Made by a program: the position numbers and the translations under genes. A stretch of 64,000 nt of DNA from Ascochyta rabiei. Its lineage: Eukaryota; Ascomycota; Dothideomycetes; Pleosporales; Didymellaceae. Within the stretch, counting starts at the first letter, position 1. Every line of letters begins with the position of its first letter. Below the pieces are notes generated by a model, which was given only the letters and a program-made list of their open reading frames with translations, had not been told where the DNA came from and searched no databases. Of the stretch, positions 10,887 to 22,787 are shown one piece after another. The stretch is taken from NCBI RefSeq assembly GCF_004011695.2, contig NC_082407.1, positions 2,533,729 to 2,597,728 of the forward strand, written 5' to 3'.

Positions 10887-11330
10887 ACAGATAATGCCAA
10901 CCAAGCGCCCATGCAGCATCTAGGTCACTTAGTGTCGTGGCGTAGAGGTGTCGTTGACCGCGGCACAGCGCGTCATTCCATATCTTGTTATGTAGACCTT
11001 CCCATGGCGGCTCTTCGACAGGCAGGGGAGTATCTGGACGGGAGAATTGGCCCGTGAATGCGGTCGTCGAGAACTCGAATGTGTCCTCGGTATCGAGGCC
11101 AGCTGCCGGTCGGGAGAGAAGGACTGTGCCAAAGACAAGCCGTGCCAGAAGCGTAATGGTGGTAAATAGAGTCCCTGACGATATATGTGATGTGGACTAA
11201 CTTGATTAAGTACGACGAGGAGTTCTTGAGTATCTACATCGTGCGGAAATGCGTGTTGATTAATGAGCTGGCCAATCCGAGCGCTATAATCTTGGCGAAC
11301 AGTCCCCATGCTAACACGCGTGTGACAGTA
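10887..11330 (-). other. Unrecognised open frames, possible gene fragment
   Basis: This stretch is not RIP-mutated. On the minus strand one frame without an ATG stays open for about 105 codons down to a TAG at 10887. Its composition is protein-like, with a hydrophobic stretch LFTTITLLARLVFGTVLLSR followed by polar, Trp-containing sequence. Upstream, a neighbouring frame gives LFAKIIALGLASSLINTHF. They could be two exons or frameshifted parts of one gene. I do not recognise the family; chance openness in GC-balanced DNA is possible. The sequence 10642-10886 holds nothing else. Confidence 0.25.
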
Positions 11331-11789
11331 GCCAGCATAGGTGCAACTAAGCCCTAGCTTTTGTTAGCTATCTATACTTTCAAACCTACCTTAAGGGTCT
11401 GCTAAGGCGCAGGTGAAGGTAAATGACGACATGTGCAACGTAGAACAATCTGAAGATGCAACGTTTCCGTCCACTACACTACAATAACCCGCTTCAACAT
11501 CTTAAGGATTTTTCAAACATAATCCTTCCTTTCTGCCAGTATAGTGCTAAGACAAAGTACAATAGCCAAAACCGTAGCGCCTGCATTTGAATCATCGGCG
11601 TGGTGGGAGAGGCGGCGCCCTTTTTAACATCACGATAACTTAATAGTGCAACTTAAAGCTGTAATAGATCAAAGATATTAGTACAAGGCGTAACATATAC
11701 ATCTCCTATGTCCTAGAACTATAAATCGCATATACTAGCTTACACAAGACTACTTCCCTTTAATATTTACCTTAACGTGTAATAAAAGC
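11331..11789. other. AT-rich spacer
   Basis: No gene, RNA or repeat recognised. Confidence 0.5.
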
Positions 11790-11791
11790 TA

Positions 11792-13654
11792 ACGTACTCC
11801 ACGGGTGAGCGGATCAAACGGGTGAGCGGATCACTCTGCCAACACCACACTAAACCTCTACTATACCACGCAATGCCTTAATAACAACATTAATCTACAC
11901 CCTTAAGAGAAGCTGTAATACAGCTTACGCTCTAGGTAATTACATAAGATGTAACACTTACCCTATAACGCACTGTAGCTATATATAATACGCCTTATAG
12001 TACACTATATACTTAATATATAAGATAACCTATATAAGCTAATTATACACCAGTTTAACAGATTATAGACTAGACTAAGGAGGACGTAAATGCTAAGTAT
12101 ATCCTTAAGCTAGATGTATAAGGATTTACCCGTTAGCTGGCTACTGTAGCTAATATAGCTAATTCTTTACGTACTAAGCATAATATAGGCTATATTAGCA
12201 TAAACTAGCCTAATATATGTATTAAGTGCTGCCCTAACCTTAAAGTAAAGTTTAATTATAAGTATAACTATAAGAAAGCCTTCTATAAGGATCTAGAGAT
12301 CATTTAAGGCTAGTTTAGGCTTATAGTAAATGTTAAAGCTAAGTAAAGTATCTAGAATAATAATATATATAACTTTAATAAGACTGGCTTTAAAATAGGC
12401 TAGAAATTAACAGGAGCAGTTATTATAGGCTTAGAGCGTTAAGGACAGCTAAAGGTAGTGCAGTAGGGCAACTATAAGTAGATAACAGTTATACAGGGCA
12501 TTAATAGTATAGGGTAGGCTATTCTACCCTTTATTATCTTTAAAGGCTATAACTACCTCTCTACCTAGTACAAAGAAGACAATCTGCCCTATAATTAGGT
12601 TATTAGAGTCTCTAAGAACAGATAGACTACTAACAAGCTTAGTCTAGACTAGTTAAAGCACTTTAATGCCTATATAAAGACGCGCACCTAAGGAGTATAC
12701 TAGCTGCTTCTTATTAATAGCTATAAGAGCTATAACTTCCTTAACTTCTAATAATACTATAAGGAAGTAAAGATTATTACACTGTATATACCTCTATACT
12801 TATTACACCTCTTACAGCTACTAGATATAGGCTGTTTTGCCCCTTTAAAGAAGGCGTATAGGCGCTAAGCTAAGGATCTTATATATAAATATATTACTTA
12901 TATTACTAAAACTAAGTTCCTACTATACTTTATAGGCGCCTATAAGGAGATATTTACTTCTAGTAATATCTAAGGAGGCTTCTAAGGCGCTAGAATAGTC
13001 CCCTTTAACCTAGAATAGGTTATAATAGGTCTTAATGTCTGCCTACGTACCCTACTGCTACCTCCTGTAGAAGATGCTCCCTAGCAGTCCTAAACCCTAA
13101 GTAATACCCTGCAATTAGGGTTGCAATTAACGCTAGTTTAAGAGAGGATTTAAAGGCATGTAAGCAGCTTACTAACTTTAATAGTTAAGGCCTTTAGAAG
13201 GCTTACTAAAGGTGTAGCTATTATTGCGTATAAGCTAGTGTTAGCTAAAAAAGAGATTACTAGGCTTTAAATAGCAAATAAGGCTGCTATGCAACGCAAA
13301 TAAAATAAAAGAAAGTAGTTATAGGAGGAGGGGGTCCTAACAGCTAAGGAAGGCCTTTAATTAACTACTCTAACTAAGTTTAGGGTGTGTAGTAATAGTA
13401 AGAAGGTAAAGAAGTAAGTACGCGCTAAAGGAGGGGAAGTAACCTAAAGATGCTGTATAAAGTGCTATAATATTAGACATAACTTATATATATATAAGAA
13501 GGCTATAGAAGATATTTCTAAATAATATTATATACTATACTACTGTATATAAGGCTAAAGTAGGCTAATGTAAGCTGTAATAGGGTAGAGGTTTAGTGTG
13601 GTCTTAGCAGAGTAATCCGCTCACCCGTTTAATCCGCTTCCCCTTAGACTACGT
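11792..13654 (+). mobile_element. pogo/Fot1-like DNA transposon, copy 1 (1863 bp)
   Basis: TIRs begin ACGTACTCC and contain a direct repeat of ACGGGTGAGCGGATCA; the right TIR is the inverted, partly mutated match ending ACGT. The target duplication is TA (11790-11791 and 13655-13656). Between them (about 12040-13560) the plus strand encodes a relict DDE transposase: a YNFNKTGFKIG stretch equivalent to the first catalytic region, ILPFIIFKGYNY, TTNKLSLD, LKHFNAYIKTRT, the LLLINS segment, the conserved PLYLLHLLQLLDIGCFAPLK block and FLLYFIGAYKEIFTSSNI, which together identify the pogo/Fot1 branch of Tc1-mariner. Dozens of TAG/TAA codons stand where Gln or Trp is expected, so it is inactive. The left TIR kept its CpA sites while the body lost them. 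Confidence 0.9.
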
Positions 13655-14070
13655 TAATAAATATTACTTATCTATGTTAATCTTCTTCCTTTACTAGCTA
13701 TTAAGCTATAAGGATGTTTATTACCTACATAAATCTAGTCTTATAGTTGATAAGAATGCAGCCTTATAGTCTCTATATTTTTTAATATAAGTTTTAATTT
13801 CTAATGTTAGGGGTTAAAAAAGCCTTCTAACGAGTGTGTGTTTGCTCTATACTCTAACAGGAGAAAGGTAGAGAAGGAGGAGAAGAAGAAGAAGAAGAAG
13901 AAGAAGAAGAAGAAGAAGAAGAAGAAGAAGAAGAAGAAGAAGAAGAAGAAGAAGAAGAAGAAGAAGAAGAAGAAGAAGAAGAAGAAGAAGAAAAAGAAGA
14001 GTTAAATTTTTCTTATACGAGATAGAGTCTAGTACTAAACTATACTCTAATATTACATATGTAGATCTAG
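13655..14070. repeat. Spacer with (GAA)n microsatellite
   Basis: A nearly pure GAA/AAG triplet run fills about 13870-14005 (~120 bp), a polypurine tract. Flanking bases are AT-rich, without a recognisable gene. Confidence 0.85.
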
Positions 14071-14469
14071 TATAACGTACCCTACAGGCAAGTTAGTTAC
14101 TAGGCAAGTCGGTTACACCGTCACTCTAAAACCCCACCAAAAATTACGAAAATTACAACTCTGTATCTCAACAACTACGTGACAAGATGTTCTTAGATTC
14201 TTAGAATAGGGCTACACCTATATAAATAAGAGTATATAAAAGTGTTAGAGCGCTAGACTCTAAAATTTAGAAGCTATTAAGAGATTATTATTCTATAGGG
14301 GTATATGTAAGCTATCTTTATATTTATTACAGCTATTAAGCTAAAAATCCAATAAATGCCTACTAATCTTTATCTAATACTATTATAAGAATTTAAAGAG
14401 AATCTATTATGTGGTTATTACAATTAAGGGATGTAATATCTGTAATTTTTGGTGGGGTATTAGAGTAAC

Positions 14470-14962
14470 TGTTGAGTTTCACACTTTAGACAAAGTCCGT
14501 AAGTGATCGTTCGATTGGGTCTTAGGGATAAGTACGTGTAGGGGTTCTTAAGGGGTAGTTGTCTAGTTAAAGACTGTAGCAACTAGGGGTTTTAAGGAAG
14601 AGTATAGAGTAGACTATCTGTTTTGCAAGCAGGGTTAAGATATTCTAATAACAAAGTTAATTAACAAAGTTAAACAAAAACTATAAGGGTTATGTTCCTA
14701 TAAACTATATACTTTAATAATTATAGTAGTAATACAGACTAATTAGTGTTGTGCATTCTCTAATTACACTAAGCACTAATTACACTAAGTACTAATTATA
14801 CTAATTACGCTAAGCCCTAATTAAGTTACGTGTCCTATTAGTTGTTAGCTAAGTGCTAACACTATAATTATTACTTACTTGTTATTTATTCTGTTATTAT
14901 AATTACTGTGCTGTAGCTACTGTAATTAGACAAATCCTTCCTGTGTTCTGTAGATTGTAACA
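14470..14962 (-). repeat. 3' LTR of outer gypsy element
   Basis: 493 bp, TGTTGAGTTTCACAC...GTAACA, direct repeat of 28365-28857. The two differ by many C-T and G-A transitions in both directions, so each LTR was RIP-mutated separately. Confidence 0.92.
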
Positions 14963-15467
14963 CTATCCCCCTTCTGTCTTAGCTTAGTCTCTTAAGCTTA
15001 TTTATATAACGTAGGGCCCTTCCTTAATTATTAGGTAAGTCTTAATAATGCTAAAACAACTAACTATCTTAAGTTTAGCTCGCTGTTATTGTTTATATAA
15101 ATTTATTAAGTCTTTTAAAGAAATTTTAGTGTAAAAATGCAAAACTTATATAAAGCATAAATAAGTGTGTAAGGTTTACATTTAATCTATAAAATGTAGC
15201 AAGTGTGTTTGCTTAGGGCAACGTTGTAACATAAAGGTAACTTAATCTAAGTTTAACTAATTAGTGTCTAAGAAAGAGAAGGCACATATGCGTATAAAAG
15301 AGAGTTATAAAGTATAAACTTAAGCGCTGTATATATCTAAAAAAGCTATAAAATACTTATATATAGCTTATACAAATAAAGAGCAGTTACAATAATAAAT
15401 AGATTTATTAGACTATTATACTAAGGAGGCTATAATAGTAGAGGAGCGCAGTATTAAAGAGTAAGAG
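14963..15467 (-). pseudogene. 3' internal end of outer gypsy element
   Basis: AT-rich internal sequence between the 3' LTR and the inner insertion; its last five bases AAGAG (15463-15467) are the left target duplication. No domain recognised. Confidence 0.6.
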
Positions 15468-15669
15468 TGTTAGGCGCTGGGCCTAGAGGTACCTCTGCCT
15501 GTCTTAGCGAGCTACTATAGGGCTAGTCAGCCAAGACTATATAAAGGTGTTAGAGGTTATTACTAATACTCTAGTAATTAGTCTTATTACTACACACTAC
15601 GTACCTTAATACACCTACTATCCTCTTTAACCCTATCCTCCCTTATAATTGCTTTATATACTCTTTATA
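15468..15669 (+). repeat. 5' LTR of inner gypsy element
   Basis: 202 bp, TGTTAGGCGCTGGGCC...CTCTTTATA. It contains ACTATATAAAGG, a TATA box expected in U3. The terminal CA has become TA by RIP. Confidence 0.9.
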
Positions 15670-15719
15670 TTCTAATTACTCTTATATTATAATTAAAGAT
15701 ATACCTAAGCTACTATAAG

Positions 15720-18700
15720 TCTTAAACTAAATTATCTAGGCTTACTGTCTTTAGAGAGGGACTAAGACAACCTACCTGTAGGAGAGCTAGTAGAGCGTGA
15801 GGTAACACCTCCCTCTGCAGATAAGGAGATACCTTAACAGACACTAAGTGTCTATAGTGCCTTAAGAGGATCTGTAGGTCCTCTAGGTGGTATACCTTAC
15901 CCTAGAATTTGTATCTGTAGGGCAGCTTTAGCTAGAGAAGGCTAGAATAGCCTAAAAGTAGGTAATTAATAACAGGAGTTAGAAAACTTACGTAAATAGT
16001 TGTAAGAGATAAAAGACTAAGAGGAACTTTCTTCTCTTTGTAAACTTAGACGCAAATACAACAAAGGAGATCTAGTAATAATCCTATCCTTCTAAAAAGT
16101 ACTAGAAGGAGTAGAGAAACTATAATCTTCTCTATCTGTAAATCTTCTATAACCTAAAACCCTACAGAAGTATATAAAGCGCAACTGCGCTAAATATAAC
16201 TGTTAGGAAAGAGATTGTAAGAGATACTTCCTCTAATCCCTAGTTAATTTCCTTACAGAGGAATAAAAGATTAACTTTAGCGTAAGGTACCTCTTAGAGA
16301 ACCTAAAGATGTTATAGTAGGACTACTGTATAACTAACTGCTATAATCAGCTAACCTAGGAACTAACGTAGTAAGAGCTAAAAAGAATTATACTAGATAC
16401 TCTAGGAATGCTAGATAAACACAAGTAAGCAGCGTACAAATCCTTAAAGTAATATAAGCAGTAGAAATCTTAGTCCCCTATAGATCTGTTAGACTTTATA
16501 CGTCTACTATAGGAGAAACTAGGCAACTTATATATGCTAGAGCTTTAAGTCCTAGAATATACTACTGTACTACTCCCTAGCATATAAAAGGACTTGTTTC
16601 TTATCCCCTACAATTAAAGGGACACAATCCCAAAGGTAGAAGAACAAGCTAACATTATTAACTAGAGACTAGGTTATTATGGCTAACAGCTACCTAAGAA
16701 GACTCTAGCTAAGGGCAAGATAACGAACAAAGGACTATAGAAGCGCTAATTTAGTAACTCTAGGTTAGAGGGGAACATAAAAACCCTAAAAAAGTTGTTT
16801 AAGTCTAAGAAGTTCTGCAAGGAGCTAGTAAAGGGCAAAAAGGGCTAAGATAGGCTACATAAGGCCTAAAACGCGTGCCTTAAGTGCAGAGAAACTAGTT
16901 ACTACTACCCTAACTGCCTAAAGCTAAAGTTAAATTAGAAATACCCTGCTTTAGATAAGTTAGGAAAAGACAAGGGGCCTAAGACCTAATCTCCTCTCTT
17001 GTAGCCTATATTAAATTGTCTAAGAAGAAGAAGAAGGAGAATATCTCTCTTTATAAGGTAGTGTACCTAGAATATATATGCCTACTTACAGTTAAAGCAT
17101 CTATAGGCAACGCAGAGAACATAGAAGCCCTAATAGATAGAGGGTTACAACTAAACTTAATTTTAGTTCTCCTAGCAAAGGAGCAGGATCTAGAGGTTAC
17201 ACTATTAAATAAAATAGTGGCTAAAGGTGTAGGCAGAGCAGAATTGCCTATCTACAGAGTAACTACAGTAGAAGTATCTATTATTAACTCCTGTAGAAGA
17301 CAGGAGGTCTAATAGATACCTTTTGTAGTTACAGACCTACAAAGGTATAAGATATACCTTAGATTACCCTAGATTAACTAGACAAACCCTAAGCTAAGCT
17401 ATTTAAGCTGGCGTATGCTCTTCTAAGGGAAGAAGTATAGGGACTCTTCTAAACTAGAGAAAATGGTGTTAGAAGATACTAAAGAGTTTAAACGCACTAT
17501 AAGAAGTCTCTTAGTAGACGTTTATATGTGTATAGTGAACTTAGTAGGTACATACAACCTAATATCTGCTAAAAAGAGCCTAATTCTAGGAGTGTATCGC
17601 AAATATGCGCACTTAGAATTAGAGGATAATGCTTAGGTCCTACTAGAGCATAGAGAGCACAACCTAGCAATTAATATTGCAGAAGAAGCTACTTCCCCCT
17701 ACTAACTGTTATACAGGCTATCTGCAACAGAATTAGAGATACTTAGGAAGTATCTAGTAGAATATCTACAACGTGGCTAGATATAACACTTAAGGTCGCT
17801 AGCAGGGGCGCCTATTCTCTTTTTAAAGAAGAAAGATAGTAACCTATAACTGTGTGTAGACTATAGAGGTCTAAACAAGATAACAGTTAAAAACTACTAT
17901 CTATTGCTACTAATTACAGAGGTACGAGAATAACTAGCGCAAGCTAAGTTCTATACTAAACTAGATGTACGTAAGGCGTATTACTATATCTAAATTAAGG
18001 AAGGGGACAAGTAGAAGACTACTTTTTAAACTAGGTATAGACCTTTTAAGTATACAGTAATGCTGTTTAGACTTATAAATACTCCTACCTAATTTTAGGC
18101 CTATATAAATAAGTTACTAATAGGATTAGTTAATATAACTTATATTATATATCTAGACAACATATTAGTATACTCTAAGACAGAGGAAGACCACGTTAGA
18201 CACGTTAAGGAGGTCTTAGAGAGGCTTTGCAAAGCAAACCTCTATATGCGCCTAGATAAGTATAAATAGTACTGTTAACGTACAGAGTACCTTAGGTATA
18301 TAGTCTTACCTAAAGAGGTAAGCATTAACCTAGACAGGGTTAAAACAATCTAAGAATAGCTAATCCTGCGCACAGTTTGTAATATCTCAGTATTTATAGG
18401 CTTTATAAACTACTATTAGAAGTTTATTACAGGGTTTTCTAAATTAGCCTTACTATTAACCTAATTAACCTAGAGAGGGCTAAATTCGGCTAAATCTGGT
18501 TAAGCAATAAAGAAGAAGGAGAGTTAGCCTCTTAAGCTAAGTAAAGAATCCCTATAAGCTTTCTAGAATATAAAGGACTTATTTATTAACGTACCTATCT
18601 TAGTTTATTTTGTACCTAGGAGGCAGACTAGAATAGAAGTAGATGCCTCTAGAGGCGCTATCTTAGGAATCCTCAGTTAACTAGTCCCTAGAGAGGGGAA

Positions 18701-20690
18701 GCTGGCCTAATAGAGGCCTGTAGACTTCTATTTAAAGAAGTTAATCTAAGTAGAGTATAACTACAATACTTATAACTAGGAACTTCTTGTAATTGTCTAG
18801 AGCCTACAACATTAGCAAAGATACTTAGACAGTACCTTCTTTAAGATCCTAACAGATTACTAAAACCTAAAATAGTTTATAGAGACAAAGGTCCTTAGCT
18901 ATTAGTAAGTAAGGGCATACTTAGTATTATCTATGTTTAACTTTGTAATTACTTATTACTTAGGGTCTACAAACCCTGTAGATAGACCTTTACAGCGTCC
19001 TAATTACATAAGAGAGGTGTAAGACCCCTTATAAAAGTACAATAAGGCTTTTATACAACTGCTTTAGGAGATCCTAACTAGAAGGAACCCTAATACTCCC
19101 CTAGTAGCAGCTATAACCTATTGTTTGTCTGTAAAAGGAGGAAAGGACATAAGAGACCTTAAAAGGGAAGAATTAAGAGAGAACAGTTATACAGAGCTAA
19201 CAACAGGCTTAGACAACACAGACGAACTCTCTAGCACTAAAAAAGAGTTAAGCAACGTTAAAATAGGACAAAATAACCTAGAAAAAGACAATATAGCTAA
19301 GGAGAAGCGTATCTTGCTTATAAGGCTAAAAGATAAAGTGTAAGTAATTAAAGAACGTTACAATAACCTAATGTTAGGACACTTTGGAGCACAAAGGACC
19401 TCAGAGAAGATTCAGCGCAGATATATCTAGAAGGGCATTACTAAGGACATATCTAACTACTACCATAACTGCTTAGTATATAGGAGATTAACTACTACCT
19501 AACATAAACTGTACACGTTATTATAACCTTTACTAGTACTAAGCTAACTATAGGAGGACGTAACAATAGATTTTATTACAGAATTACCTTCTAGTAAGGT
19601 GGCTAGGCTGGTGTATAACTCTATACTGGTACTAGTAGTAGTGTGTAAATTAACTAAAATGTTACACTATATACTGGCTATAGCCAATTAGGATAGAAAA
19701 GACCTAGTATACACCTAGATTAGAGAATTTATCTGTTTACACAGCGCGCTAGCACAAATCATCTTAGATTAGGGGCTGCTAATAAACTTAAAGACGTAGG
19801 AAACCTTTAACTACTATTTGAACTTAAGACAAGTCTTAACGTTAGCCTATTATCCCTAGACAGATAGCTAAATAGAAAGGCAAAATCAGACTCTTAAACA
19901 GTACTTATGCTGCTACTATACTCTAGAATAAGATAATTAGGCCCTATAGATTTTAATTGCAGAATATGTATATAATAATAGCATTTACGCATCTATAAAG
20001 GTAATACTCTTCTAAGCCTGTTACAGTATAGATCTAAGGGGCACAGATTAGCCTACTTTAGTATTAAAAGGCGGAGAATCTCCCCATATAAAGGAATTAG
20101 CTGCTAGAGTTATTGCCTTACAGGCTACCTGCAAAGCAAATATAGAAAAGTTAAACAAGTATTAAAAGAAACACTTAGATAAGAAACAACTACTAGCACC
20201 CTTTAAAGTAGGCGACAAAGTACTAGTCTGTAGTAAGAACATTAGGACAGTACGCCTAAAAAAGAAGCTAGACTAGAAATACCTAGGACCTAGGACTATT
20301 ATAGACTAGATTAGTCCTAGTGCATACAGAGTAGACCTGCTAGAAATAAAAGGAATCTATCTAGTATTTTAGGCGTTACTGCTAGACCTATATATACTAA
20401 GAAGTTAACTCCTAATTATACAGGAACAAATACAAGAACCTATAGTTAAAGGGGAAGAGAAGGTATAGGATATAGAGAAAGTCCTTAACAGAAGGTAACT
20501 AGACAATAGACAGTAGGAATACCTTATTAAGTAGGACAGATTCCCTAGCTTAGAAAATTCCTAGGAAATTAGCACAAATCTTTCTAAAGAAGCGCTAAAA
20601 CAATACTAGAAAATAATAAAGTAACTACTTAGACTGCGTAATAAAACGTTAAGGTTAAAGTCTAAAAAAGGGGGGGACTAAAAAGGCTAA
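15720..20690 (+). pseudogene. Inner gypsy gag-pol relict with chromodomain integrase
   Basis: Domains in order on the plus strand. Gag lies at about 15750-16850. A zinc knuckle, NACLKCRETSYYYPNC (His lost to Tyr), is near 16870-16920. A protease-like segment EALIDRGLQLNLI lies in the short frame 17016-17312. Reverse transcriptase shows LCVDYRGLNKITV (near 17850), TKLDVRKAYYYI and IIYLDNILVYSKT (near 18150, YLDD changed to YLDN). RNase H follows, then integrase with a GHFGAQRT HHCC region (near 19380) and VTIDFITELPSSK (near 19560). The end of pol has chromodomain-like EYLIK.DRFPSLENS (near 20520-20565). In this clade the chromodomain directs integration to heterochromatin. Stops and Asp-to-Asn or His-to-Tyr changes fit RIP; no activity is possible. 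Confidence 0.88.
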
Positions 20691-21052
20691 ATACCTTTAC
20701 ATAATTATAATTTTTTCCTATAGGGGTTTTTTAATTAATAAGTATTTAATAGTTTATGCTAAGGGAAAACATAACCTTACCTTACCCTAGGAAATACAGA
20801 CTAGCTAAAGCAGACATCTTTTAGCCTATTATAGCTATTTCTAATATAAGAAGATAAAGAGAGTTACACGCTATATTATATAGTTACAATTGTAAGTAAA
20901 TATAGGAGAATTAGTATAGAAGAACACCTTTCTAGTATTATTTAGACTATCTAAGAGTGTAATACACCTAATTGCTATATTAGCCTAAAACTATCTACTA
21001 ACTACAAACTTAGGTATTATTAATCTAAACCTTCTATTATAGGGAACATCTA

Positions 21053-21540
21053 CTAACTATAACTACTACTACAGGCATAAGTAGCAGCCTTACAACTACT
21101 ACAAGGCTTCTTAGCAGCAGCAGCGGCGGCGGCAGCGTTGGCGGCAGCCTGCTCAGCAGCCTCCTGTTCCTCTCGCTCCTCCTAGAGCTAGCTAAGGGTC
21201 TTGCTAGTACCTGTAATCTAGTACTTTAACTATAAAAGAAGTTAGACATTATTAAAATAGGTTAAAATGTGCTATAATACCTTCTTACAGGGGGTAATAG
21301 GCGCATCTAGATTAGACTCGCCACTACTCTCCTCTAACATCTTCTTTTACTTTATCTTAGCCTTAACAGCGCTAGCCTTAGATTAATCTTGCTTCTTAAT
21401 ATAGATGCTAGATAAAGTTAACTTACGTGCATAAGTGTTGCTATTATAGAGCATAAGTAGCTCTTTCTACAGCAAATAGTTCCTATAAAGGTTAGATTAT
21501 GCTATAATAAGCTAAAAAGAGAAAGAACATACTTTTAAAT
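21053..21540 (-). pseudogene. Antisense relict frame in the 3' part of the inner element
   Basis: Read on the minus strand, one frame holds for about 480 nt with interruptions only at TAA/TAG codons that are one transition from Gln or Trp. It has protein-like content: NLYRNYLLQKELLMLYNS after one interruption, then TYARKLTLSS, a charged Lys/Glu region, EEREEQEAAEQAAANAAAAA, and a Cys-containing end KKPCSSCKAATYACSSS. I do not recognise the family. It lies between pol and the 3' LTR of the inner element, antisense to pol. It could be an accessory gene of the element, a captured host fragment or a further insertion. A 33-bp duplication containing GCTATAATAAGCTAAAA occurs at about 21500 and 21780. 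Confidence 0.45.
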
Positions 21541-22580
21541 TATACCTAGCAACAAGCTAGCCTAGTTAATAATAGACTTGCCTATTGCAGTCTTCTTGTT
21601 AATAGACATAGGCGCAGTGGTAGCAGGTGTTGTAGGGGTAGTCTTAACGCTAGCTGCATTAACAATAGCAGCACAAGCAGTAGTAACTAGGCAACAACTA
21701 GAGTAAAGGCGCGCTATGTTGCTAGAAAGCCTTAAATAGCTGTTAGCGTACTTATTAGGGCCCTAAATATATTAGAAGATGCTATAATAAGCTAAAAGGA
21801 GATAAAACACGTACTAATAGGCAATTCTTGTTACTATTATAACACTCTCTATAGCAGTAGGCCTAGGCGTCCCTATAACGCAGGCTACCCTACAAAGCTA
21901 GGTTAGTAGAGAAACAACAGTCCCTATAGACATTACTATTAGTAATATAGTAGAGACAGAGCATAAAGCACTGCTTAGCAGTCCTACTATTCTTAGTAAT
22001 GTTAATCTTACAGCGAGCAGGCATAGACATAACAGCTATAGCAAATAGTAGTTAGTAACAGTTAGTAACAGTTAGTAATAGTTAGTAGTGGGCGGTAGCA
22101 GTTAGGAGTAGTCTAGAAAGGTTACTAAGGCGTGTTATGCGGTACTATCTGCTAAAACGTGTTAGAACGTGCTAGAAAGACCTAGAAAATCCCTTAGCTA
22201 TCCTCACAAAAGTGCTAGACAGAATAGGTTAGTACTTACTAAAATAAAGTAGGATATAGTAGTAACTAATAAAACTAGGGGTATAGATAGCTTATATGCT
22301 GCTAGCTACCTAGTTAGAGCTTTAGCCTGCGTAAACAGCTGCCTAGACCCTAGAGGTAAAGTAAGAGGTGAGAGAGGATTTCTGTTTAACTTTTACTAGG
22401 TAAAGGTAGAATTAGTATTAAGCCCTATATAGCCTTATAAGGCGTCTAAAACGCCTAAACCTAGTTAGAATTAGCTATAACAGGACAGACAGAGTAAACA
22501 CTTTTAAAGCCAGGCTAAAATAATACAGTATTGCTAATTATACTATTGTTTAAGCCAAACAATCTAAAGAAGGGAGGCGT
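21541..22580. other. 3' non-pol region of inner element
   Basis: RIP-mutated, with a short tandem AGTTAGTAAC-type repeat at about 22046-22100 and a polypurine stretch just before the 3' LTR (AAGAAGGGAGG, about 22566-22577) that fits a polypurine tract. No further domain recognised. Confidence 0.5.
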
Positions 22581-22782
22581 TGTTAGGCGCTAGGCCTAGA
22601 GGTACCTCTGCCTGTCTTAGCAAGCTACTATAGGGCTAGTTAGCCTAGACTATATAAAGGTGTTAGAGGTTATTGCTAATACTCCAGCAATTAGTCTTGT
22701 TACTACACACTACGTACCTTAATACACCTGCTATCCTCTTTAACCCTATCCTCCCTCGTAATCGCTTTGTACACTCTTTACA
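22581..22782 (+). repeat. 3' LTR of inner gypsy element
   Basis: 202 bp, TGTTAGGCGCTAGGCC...CTCTTTACA; keeps the terminal CA. Followed by target duplication AAGAG. Confidence 0.92.
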
Positions 22783-22787
22783 AAGAG

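Larger units (their letters stand above)
15468..22782 (+). mobile_element. Inner Ty3/gypsy element (7315 bp)
   Basis: LTRs of 202 bp each (15468-15669 and 22581-22782) flank the element; both begin TGTTAGGCGCT. Target duplication AAGAG stands at 15463-15467 and 22783-22787. Its gag-pol reads on the plus strand, opposite to its host element. A solo LTR of the same family lies at 31671-31872. The element is heavily RIP-mutated, and a 1.9-kb segment between pol and the 3' LTR carries an antisense relict frame. Confidence 0.93.

Noticed and set aside
17016..17312. 98-codon frame as an independent gene
   Set aside because: It is the protease-containing piece of the inner gypsy pol that happened to escape stops.
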